Below are positions 7,043 to 12,391 of a DNA stretch of 12,391 bases, in pieces. The DNA comes from a bacterium (GTDB lineage: Bacteria; Zhuqueibacterota; Zhuqueibacteria; Residuimicrobiales; Residuimicrobiaceae): positions 1 through 12,391 of the forward strand of contig JAAYTV010000256.1 of assembly GCA_012523655.1 (NCBI GenBank), written 5' to 3'. Made by a program: the position numbers and the translations under genes. The notes beneath the pieces are model-generated. The model was given only the letters and a program-made list of their open reading frames with translations. It was not told where the DNA came from and searched no databases. Numbering within the stretch: position 1 is the first letter of the stretch; every line of letters starts with the position of its first letter.

Positions 7043-7978
7043 TCAGGGGAAAAAAGAGTTGAAATTTAAAGTGGTCAGCCCTGCATACGCGGCAAAGGGC
7101 AGCAGGGCTGCAGCCACTTGCGGATGGTTTTCACAATAAGACTCTATCTGCGCCGTACTCATCACCATGAACGCGGTGGAGAGCGCGTCGCTGGCGGCAG
7201 CATCCGGTGCGATGGCCCAGGCGGCCGAATGAATGTGAGCCGGCCGACCATGCACCGGATCGATGATATGACTGCACTTTTGCAGTCCAGAGCCGGAAAT
7301 GGCCAGGTCTTTCAGCGCCAATCTGCGCAAGATGCGCGCATGGTCCAGCGGATGGCTGATGGTAACCTGCCAGCCCTCTTTACCGCCCCGGGCATAGACC
7401 GAACTGGCGCCCCCGTGTATCAATGCCGTATCTATCCCCCATTCAGACAGCACCTCTGCCATTTTATCCACCGCATATCCTTTGCCAAAGGCGCCGAGAT
7501 CAATCTGCAGTCCTGCCACCTCTTTGGTGACAGCCAATTTCGCTTCATCGAAAAAGAGATGGTGCAATCCGGTTTTACGGCCCGCCTCTTTAATCTCCAT
7601 CGGCGACGGATGGCGCAGGGATTTGTCTGCATGCAGCCAGCATTCATAGAGAGCGCCCACCGTGATGTCGAACGCACCCTCTGTTTCGAGGTAATGACGG
7701 AAAGAGGCCTTCAAGCAGGCCATGGCATCCGGACCGATGACCAGCTGTTGTCCGGGCTGCATATGGTTGATGCGCGAGATGTCGCTGTTCGGCAGAAAGC
7801 GCGACAGTTCGTTCTCCAGGCGGTCCAGCTCAGCGAAAGCGGCCTGGCTGGCCTGGCCGGCGTATGCTGCATCCGCGTCCACGATATAAATCTCGAATTG
7901 CGTGGCCATGGCCAAATGGGAAAAACGCATGGCATTGCCAGGGGAAAGCGCCTGAGTGGATTGGGAAGGAGGTTGCAT
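7043..7978 (-). CDS. apbE: FAD:protein FMN transferase (ApbE family)
   Basis: Transfers FMN from FAD to a Ser/Thr of target flavoproteins, as in Rnf, Nqr and other redox proteins. With the ATG at 7978 the product has 311 residues and shows the whole ApbE domain. The entry strand FSHLAMATQFEIYIV is at 19-33, SRFLPNSDISRIN at 59-71, DLGAFGKGYAVDK at 160-172 (canonical DLGGIAKGYAVD), GGASS at 189-193, and HIIDPVHGRPA at 237-247. ASDALSTAFMVM at 262-273 carries the Asp and Thr that bind magnesium in studied members. No Shine-Dalgarno is visible, and a GTG at 8047 or an ATG at 7930 are possible alternatives. None gives a signal peptide or lipobox, although many family members are periplasmic lipoproteins. 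The upstream glycosyltransferase ends 276 bases away, so co-transcription is uncertain. No target flavoprotein is visible in the window. Confidence 0.9.
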   Translation of the reverse strand: MQPPSQSTQALSPGNAMRFSHLAMATQFEIYIVDADAAYAGQASQAAFAELDRLENELSRFLPNSDISRINHMQPGQQLVIGPDAMACLKASFRHYLETEGAFDITVGALYECWLHADKSLRHPSPMEIKEAGRKTGLHHLFFDEAKLAVTKEVAGLQIDLGAFGKGYAVDKMAEVLSEWGIDTALIHGGASSVYARGGKEGWQVTISHPLDHARILRRLALKDLAISGSGLQKCSHIIDPVHGRPAHIHSAAWAIAPDAAASDALSTAFMVMSTAQIESYCENHPQVAAALLPFAAYAGLTTLNFNSFFP

Positions 7979-8254
7979 CACTAGTTTTAAGTTATGTTGT
8001 GTTGCACGAGATGACTGATATCGGCGGCAAAGCCGCTTTTGCCGCACAGGCCATTGCCCAACCGTTTGCTCCGTTCGTCGAAAGATACTCTACTGCACCC
8101 GGATTCAATGCAGGCGAATAACGTAGAAAATTGCTTCACTCCAAGACCAATTAACAAGGCACTCATAGGCAACAGTTTCGCGCGCAATGACGCTCTTGTT
8201 TTAGGGATTCGGCGATACCGCCTCCTGGGCGTCTGTGGCGCGGACTGACAAGAA
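7979..8254. other. Gap between the glycosyltransferase and apbE
   Basis: These 276 bases hold no recognised gene. A 66-codon minus-strand frame (8187-7987, TTG start, beginning RAKLLPMSALLIGLG) ends 8 bases before the apbE ATG. Its N-terminus is somewhat signal-like but there is no ribosome-binding site and no family resemblance. A compact hairpin, GCGGCAAA with TTTTGCCGC (8024-8045, one bulged base), lies in the would-be apbE leader and is not followed by T residues. Confidence 0.4.
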
Positions 8255-9814
8255 CTACCTGCCCCGCAGGCAGCGCTCCCACAAGGTGCTGGTCACATAG
8301 CCGCGCAATTCCACGCCCGGACGCAGCTCCATATAATCATCGAACATCGGCACATACAGGTTGCGCTCACCCGGCGGCGGGGTCTCATACACTTTATGCA
8401 GAACCGCCTGCTCCTGATCCGGACTCGCCACCACCAGTTCAGCCAGCGGCGCGCTGAGCTCTACGTGATTCCAGTAAGCGACTTGAGAAAAATCCCGCAG
8501 ATACCAGGGCAAAGGCCAGTAATCGTCCGCCGTGCAGACCACCTCGATATAAACGCTCTCGGCGAGTGGATGTGCCTGCGCCAGCCGGCGTATTCGTTCA
8601 ACGATTTTAAACACATCACGGCTGGTGTGACCATAGACATAGGGATTGGAAGGATCACAATCGTACCTGCTGTTCTGCAGCCATGTCTGCCACAGCAAGT
8701 GACCGGCCATCAGAGCCAGCACGGCATAGCCGGCAAGGCGCTGTTTGTTTCCCTGCAGCGACTTAAAAATTCGGGCTGCAGCAAAAGCCGCCAGCAGGAT
8801 CATGGGTTGATAAAAGCCCAGCATGCTCCAGGGCGTCTTGTAGGTCAAGACACTGTAGAGGACCGCCATGAGCAGCGCATAGCCACCAAGATAGAGCAAT
8901 AGAGCGGGAACCATGGACCGCCTGAAAAGAATCAAATAAAATGAATAAAGGCTCAGCAGCACTACGGCCGCTTCGCTCCACAGCGGCCGGCCGGAGGTGT
9001 GGTTGAACAGCAGCAATTGGAAATAATAGGTCCACGGGTGCAGGTGCGCCTGATGAAGCCCGACGGCACGGTTCAGATAGGTTTGAATGCTTTTCAGCGC
9101 ATCCAGCATGCCGGCGGGATGCGAGCCGAAGGACGAATAAAAGAGCATGGATACCAGCAGCGCGACGCCGGCCAGCAGTATGCTGTTTTTCACCCCTTCA
9201 CGGCTGCGCAGCGGGGCGAACAGCGGCTGATTAAGCAGCGCGGTGAACAACAGCGAAGCCAGCAAAGCGAACAGGGCGATGAGCGAGGTCTCTTTGGTCG
9301 CGTGCATCAAGCCAATGGCCACGCCGGTTAAAATCGCCCATGAAGCCCTACCCGTGGTTGCAAAGCGCCAGACTCCTGCCAGAGCGGCGCTGCTGAAGCA
9401 GACCAGCAGCATCTCCTGAATATAATAGCGACTGTAGAAAACCATGGCCGGAGACACGGCGGTCAGTGCCAGGGCGATGTAAAGCGCCGTGCGGTCCCAT
9501 TGTTTGCCGAACAACAGAAATGTCAGCAGCAGCAGCACGCCGAAAAACGCGGGCACGATGCGCAACGTCGCTTCGTCCACCTGCAGCAGATTCTGCTGGC
9601 CGCGAAGCCAGGCGGGAATCAGAGTGAAATAATTGAGCGTGGGACCGTGATATTCAAAGGGATCGTAATGATAGTGGTGGTGTTCGAGCAGGGCGCCGAA
9701 TTTGACGGCGTGGACCGCCTCATCGGTGTGCATGGGGCGCTTCGCCGGATGTACCGTGCGAAGCGCCCATGCGAAAATCAGAATAAAAAGTAAGACAAAA
9801 AAACGCCGGCTCAT
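8255..9814 (-). CDS. Agl23/TIGR03663-type integral membrane glycosyltransferase-like protein (GT-C fold)
   Basis: A 519-residue polytopic membrane protein. Family members look like GT39/ArnT-type glycosyltransferases that use lipid-linked sugars; Agl23 is linked to flippase activity in archaeal N-glycosylation. After the first membrane helix (about 5-20) comes HTDEAVHAVKFG at 29-40, with the paired acidic residues expected in the first outer loop of GT-C enzymes, then YDPFEYHGPTLNY at 50-62. About ten more hydrophobic helices follow between 86 and 378. A soluble C-terminal part has YGHTSRDVF (394-402) and DYWPLPWYLRD (431-441), which I associate with this family. The ATG at 9814 is one base after the stop of the discoidin-like gene (TGACATG), so translation is probably coupled; no separate Shine-Dalgarno is seen. 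The acceptor and sugar are unknown. Confidence 0.82.
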   Translation of the reverse strand: MSRRFFVLLFILIFAWALRTVHPAKRPMHTDEAVHAVKFGALLEHHHYHYDPFEYHGPTLNYFTLIPAWLRGQQNLLQVDEATLRIVPAFFGVLLLLTFLLFGKQWDRTALYIALALTAVSPAMVFYSRYYIQEMLLVCFSSAALAGVWRFATTGRASWAILTGVAIGLMHATKETSLIALFALLASLLFTALLNQPLFAPLRSREGVKNSILLAGVALLVSMLFYSSFGSHPAGMLDALKSIQTYLNRAVGLHQAHLHPWTYYFQLLLFNHTSGRPLWSEAAVVLLSLYSFYLILFRRSMVPALLLYLGGYALLMAVLYSVLTYKTPWSMLGFYQPMILLAAFAAARIFKSLQGNKQRLAGYAVLALMAGHLLWQTWLQNSRYDCDPSNPYVYGHTSRDVFKIVERIRRLAQAHPLAESVYIEVVCTADDYWPLPWYLRDFSQVAYWNHVELSAPLAELVVASPDQEQAVLHKVYETPPPGERNLYVPMFDDYMELRPGVELRGYVTSTLWERCLRGR

Positions 9815-9815
9815 G

Positions 9816-10508
9816 TCATTTGGCCGACCGGCCCCAGACTTCCAGTTCGATCCAGTGGTTCAGATCATTGTTGTTGTTGCCGTTGGAGTAGCAGCGCACA
9901 TAACGTCCTTTGACGCCTTTAGCGTCCACCAGTTTGCCTTCCGAGGTCTCAATATAGAGCAGGTCTTTGCCCACGCCGAGGCCGGCGCTGTTGTCGTCGT
10001 CATTGTTGAACAGCGTCTTGACGTTGGTGGTGAAATCCTTGTCGTCCGCGGTCTGCACGATGACGTCGAAATAGACGCGGGCCTGTTTGTGATAGTGCCA
10101 CATGAGGATCGCATAGATCTCGCTCTTGGCGCCCAGATCCACGGTCACGCTCTGGAGAAAGGGCCCCAGTTCGACATAGCTGCCGTCTTCCGCCTCTTTA
10201 TCCCCGTCGGTGATCATGGGGATGTCGCCGATCACCGGCGCATCGTCGGTGCTGATGACGGTTTTATTCAACGAGAGAATTTTGCAGCCGGCCGGCGCCA
10301 AAAAAGCGGGCCGGGCTTTGCCCAACGGCTTTTCCAGATTCTTTAGATTCATGTTGGTGGGCGTGCCGATGAACATGGGTTTGGGCAATTTAATGTCCAA
10401 CGGCGCCATCTTTTCTCCGCCTGCCGGCGTTTGACCAAAGGCGGAAAAAACCAAAATCACGGATGTCATGGTTGCCAATTTAACGATCGTGTTGAAAAAT
10501 TTGACCAT
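9816..10508 (-). CDS. Secreted discoidin-like (F5/8 type C-like) domain protein
   Basis: A 230-residue exported protein of unknown function. The start at 10508 is supported by AAGGAG (10518-10523) at a 9-base gap and by the signal peptide that follows (residues 1 to about 26, cleavage near FSAFGQ); a start further upstream would add 21 charged residues before it. Residues 85-228 form a jelly-roll-like module. GSYVELGPFLQSVTVDLG (109-126) and IYAILMWHYH (131-140) match the ligand-rim strands of galactose-binding-like domains, and GRYVRCYSNG (201-210) through HWIELEVWG (218-226) forms the closing strands. Such modules usually bind carbohydrate, or report it as a partner to an enzyme. An Asn-rich loop (NGNNNND) lies at 209-215. 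It sits between the Gfo/Idh gene and the glycosyltransferase with one base to the latter, suggesting a shared envelope-glycan role. Confidence 0.75.
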   Translation of the reverse strand: MVKFFNTIVKLATMTSVILVFSAFGQTPAGGEKMAPLDIKLPKPMFIGTPTNMNLKNLEKPLGKARPAFLAPAGCKILSLNKTVISTDDAPVIGDIPMITDGDKEAEDGSYVELGPFLQSVTVDLGAKSEIYAILMWHYHKQARVYFDVIVQTADDKDFTTNVKTLFNNDDDNSAGLGVGKDLLYIETSEGKLVDAKGVKGRYVRCYSNGNNNNDLNHWIELEVWGRSAK

Positions 10509-10517
10509 TGCAGCTTT

Positions 10518-10523
10518 CTCCTT
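10518..10523 (-). promoter_or_regulatory. Shine-Dalgarno AAGGAG of the discoidin-like gene
   Basis: AAGGAG on the minus strand lies 9 bases before the ATG at 10508. It decides the start against an in-frame upstream codon at 10571, which has no such site. Confidence 0.65.
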
Positions 10524-10532
10524 AATTATCCT

Positions 10533-10557
10533 GTCGAATAAAAAACGTTTATCCGAC
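10533..10557 (-). other. Intercistronic hairpin before the discoidin-like gene
   Basis: On the minus strand GTCGGATAAA pairs with TTTATTCGAC (10 bp, one G-U) around a five-base loop, nine bases before the Shine-Dalgarno. No T tract follows, so it is not a normal terminator. A role in mRNA stability or in tuning downstream translation is possible but only inferred. Confidence 0.3.
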
Positions 10558-10604
10558 GGCTTTTGTTTCAAACGAAAGCAAAAAAGATACGCCCGGACAG
10601 TTGA

Positions 10605-11996
10605 TTACAGCGTCCATCCTTTACGATATTCGAAATGAAGCAGAGCGTTGGCTTCCGGACAATTGGTGATTTCGCCCTTGTCGCCGTCCCAGTCGAACAC
10701 CATATTCTTCTCTTTCATACGCACCGCCACGTTGCCCAAAAGCATGGTTTCAGTCAAGGGACCCGAGTACTCAAAATTGGTGGTGGCGGCTTTAGGATCG
10801 CCTTTTTTGCATGCGGCGATCCATTCCTCATGGATGCCGGGAGACCGGGGGATGGTTTTTTCCGGTCGCTTGAATTCCTTCATTTTGGTCTCCGGAATCA
10901 GGCGCGGATTTTCACCATAGGTACCGCCCATAATGCTGCCTTTGCTGCCGATGAACAGCACGCCGCCGCCGCCGTCGCCCATACGGCGCCCGGGCTCCAG
11001 ATCCGCCGGACGCGGCGGAACCAGACCGCCGTCCCACCAGTACACGCGTACCGGGGGCATTTTTCCGCGCGCCGGAAAATCGTACACCAGCACCTCTGCT
11101 TCCGGCGCCGAGGCCTCGGTGAACTTGGTCGAACTGGCGTAAATCTTGGATGGATATTTCAACTTTAACGGCCAATAGACGTGATCGATGATGTGAGCAC
11201 CCATGTCGCCAATGGCGCCGGTGCCGAAATCCCAGAATCCGCGCCAGGCAAAGGGCGCATAGGCCGGGTGATAGGGCCGCCAGGCCGCCGGACCCAACCA
11301 TAGATCCCAATCCAGTGTCGGCGGACAGGACGGCGTCTCTTTAGGCGCCTCAATGCCCTGCGGCCAGATCGGCCGGTTGGTCCAGCAATGGGCTTCGCGG
11401 ATCTCACCGATGGCGCCGGCCCAGATCCATTCACAGATCAGGCGGCCGCCTTCCTGAGCGTGTCCCTGATTGCCCATCTGAGTGACCACCCCCATCTCTT
11501 TGGCCGTGGCCGTCAGCACACGCGCCTCTTTGATGGTGTGGGTCAGCGGTTTTTGCACAAACACATGCTTTTTCATCTTCATCGCCATCATCGCCGCTAC
11601 GGCGTGGGTGTGATCCGGCGTGCTGACCGTCACCGCATCGATCTCTTTCTCTTTCTCCAGCATCACGCGAAAATCTTTGTAGAATTTAGCCTTGGGAAAA
11701 AGATCCGCAGGGCTTTTCTTCTCCTGATCCTGCTCGCCGTGCTTTTCGGTCAATTTTTCTTCATCGACATCGCACAAGGCGATGACGTTCTCACCCTGCA
11801 TTTTTTCCGAATCAGAAAATCCTTTGCCGCCGATGCCGATGCAGGCGATGTTCAATTTGTCGCTGGGCGCTTGGTATCCCGGGCCGCCGAGCACATGGCG
11901 CGGAACGATGATAAACGAGGAGGCGACTGCTGTGCCGCCAAGAAACTGCCGGCGGGACAACTCTTTGCCGGCCAAGTCATTTTTTCGTTCACTCAT
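10605..11996 (-). CDS. Tat-exported Gfo/Idh/MocA family oxidoreductase
   Basis: A 463-residue NAD(P)-dependent sugar oxidoreductase-like enzyme, predicted to act outside the cytoplasm with a cofactor loaded before export. SRRQFLGGTAVASS (14-27) is a twin-arginine signal. The Rossmann fold starts at 49-59 with IACIGIGGKG and has the acidic end CDVDEE (75-80). TPDHTHA is at 126-132 and QKPLTH at 148-153, where Lys149 stands in the family's EKP position with Gln in place of Glu. GDMGAHIID (263-271) is the C-terminal domain signature with its catalytic-type His. The ATG at 11996 follows AAAGGA at a 9-base gap; a GTG at 12014 overlaps that site and is unlikely. Some exported members are GH109 glycosidases that hydrolyse by an NAD-dependent mechanism, so hydrolysis is an alternative to simple oxidation. 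It lies between the HEAT-like and discoidin-like genes. Confidence 0.92.
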   Translation of the reverse strand: MSERKNDLAGKELSRRQFLGGTAVASSFIIVPRHVLGGPGYQAPSDKLNIACIGIGGKGFSDSEKMQGENVIALCDVDEEKLTEKHGEQDQEKKSPADLFPKAKFYKDFRVMLEKEKEIDAVTVSTPDHTHAVAAMMAMKMKKHVFVQKPLTHTIKEARVLTATAKEMGVVTQMGNQGHAQEGGRLICEWIWAGAIGEIREAHCWTNRPIWPQGIEAPKETPSCPPTLDWDLWLGPAAWRPYHPAYAPFAWRGFWDFGTGAIGDMGAHIIDHVYWPLKLKYPSKIYASSTKFTEASAPEAEVLVYDFPARGKMPPVRVYWWDGGLVPPRPADLEPGRRMGDGGGGVLFIGSKGSIMGGTYGENPRLIPETKMKEFKRPEKTIPRSPGIHEEWIAACKKGDPKAATTNFEYSGPLTETMLLGNVAVRMKEKNMVFDWDGDKGEITNCPEANALLHFEYRKGWTL

Positions 11997-12005
11997 AACC
12001 CACAA

Positions 12006-12011
12006 TCCTTT
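12006..12011 (-). promoter_or_regulatory. Shine-Dalgarno AAAGGA of the Gfo/Idh gene
   Basis: AAAGGA on the minus strand lies 9 bases before the ATG at 11996. It overlaps the in-frame GTG at 12014-12012, which argues against that GTG as the start. Confidence 0.6.
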
Positions 12012-12092
12012 CACTGATAAATGTAAAACTCAAATTAACACAAAACGGCATTACATTCAAGCCCTTTTTCACCGTTCAGCAGCATGCCTACG

Positions 12093-12391
12093 CTATTTAA
12101 TCCTGGCTCTGAGATTGTTTAAATCGACCACCAGCACCTCATTGTCGACCACTGCCAGCACCTGCTCCACCGCCTGTTTGACCGGCTCGGGATTTTTACT
12201 CCACAGCTTACGGCCGAGCTTGAGCACCGCAGCGCCGACCTCATTATGCAGTCCCTGGCTCCCCAGACATCCCAGCGCCGTTTCAAGCGCGGCGAGGCTG
12301 TTCAGCTCTCCCAGACCGGACAAAACGTTGATCTTTTCTGCATCCTCCTTGGCCAGGGTTAATGCCTGCTGAAACAGAGCGACGGTTTGAA
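12093..12391 (-). CDS. HEAT-like repeat protein, C-terminal fragment
   Basis: The frame is open from the right edge (12390) to a TAG at 12095-12093 and gives about 98 residues; the start lies outside the window. It is helical and alanine/leucine-rich, with units such as VLSGLGELNSLAALETALGCLG and VGAAVLKLGRKL, which have the A-helix/B-helix rhythm of HEAT or PBS-lyase-like repeats. It ends DLNNLRARIK. HEAT-like C-termini like this often close large exported proteins that sit before Gfo/Idh genes in environmental genomes, but the catalytic or anchor part cannot be seen. It ends 96 bases before the Gfo/Idh start on the same strand and is probably the upstream gene of that operon. Confidence 0.55.
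   Translation of the reverse strand, partial: QTVALFQQALTLAKEDAEKINVLSGLGELNSLAALETALGCLGSQGLHNEVGAAVLKLGRKLWSKNPEPVKQAVEQVLAVVDNEVLVVDLNNLRARIK

Noticed and set aside
7118..7984. 288-codon plus-strand frame opposite apbE
   Set aside because: It is a shadow frame; the minus strand encodes every ApbE motif.
8024..8045. GCGGCAAA/TTTTGCCGC hairpin considered as a terminator after the glycosyltransferase
   Set aside because: No T tract follows on the minus strand, and it lies more than 200 bases past the stop codon.
11388..12017. 209-codon plus-strand frame opposite the Gfo/Idh gene
   Set aside because: It is antisense to an unambiguous Tat-Gfo/Idh gene and rich in His/Phe/Arg, as expected of a shadow.
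1..12391. tRNA, rRNA, CRISPR arrays, insertion-sequence transposases and defence genes
   Set aside because: I looked for T-loop patterns, regularly spaced repeats and transposase motifs on both strands and saw none. A tool-based scan could still find a degenerate case.

Overview
The window suggests a Gram-negative, uncultured-type bacterium of the Fibrobacterota-Chlorobiota-Bacteroidota (FCB) superphylum, for example candidate phylum KSB1 or a Calditrichota/Latescibacterota-like lineage. The best clue is the FG-GAP protein at 5310-6944. It ends in a C-terminal domain that opens with the signature QNYPNPFNP, typical of type IX secretion cargo in these phyla. Tat-exported Gfo/Idh-type oxidoreductases and discoidin-like secreted proteins are also frequent in such genomes. 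The placement is an inference from protein style; there is no rRNA or marker gene here. Codon use looks uniform and GC-rich in the genes, while the intergenic DNA at 200-400 and 4830-5120 is much richer in A+T.

Layout. Positions 1-90 hold the last 29 codons of a PDDEXK_3 (GxxExxY) family gene, followed by gene-poor DNA. A complete secreted sialidase (463-1563, +) comes next. It converges across a 412-base gap with a Tat-exported GH38-like glycosidase (1976-4501, -). About 800 bases of noncoding, structure-rich DNA (4502-5309) separate that gene from the divergent FG-GAP/VCBS cell-surface protein (5310-6944, +). The rest of the window reads on the minus strand. In transcription order it holds the 3' end of a HEAT-like protein (12391-12093), a Tat-exported Gfo/Idh/MocA oxidoreductase (11996-10605), a secreted discoidin-like protein (10508-9816), an Agl23/TIGR03663-type membrane glycosyltransferase (9814-8255), and an ApbE-type FAD:protein FMN transferase (7978-7043).

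How the genes fit together. The left half is a glycan-degradation and surface module: a sialidase that would trim terminal sialic acids, a mannosidase-superfamily enzyme that would act on other sugars, and a surface protein that may bind or display. The two glycosidases converge and are not an operon. On the right, the HEAT-like, oxidoreductase, discoidin-like and glycosyltransferase genes look like one transcription unit. Gaps are 96, 96 and 1 base, with good Shine-Dalgarno sites on the first two reinitiations. This suggests a sugar-modifying or sugar-sensing envelope function, which is inference. ApbE follows after 276 bases and may be separate.

The observations most worth following are the Glu in the GH38-like protein where GH38 enzymes have the catalytic Asp, a long hairpin at 4924-4970 whose pairing is complete only in a plus-strand RNA, and the tightly coupled discoidin-like/Agl23 pair. 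I found no tRNA, rRNA, CRISPR array or intact insertion sequence.
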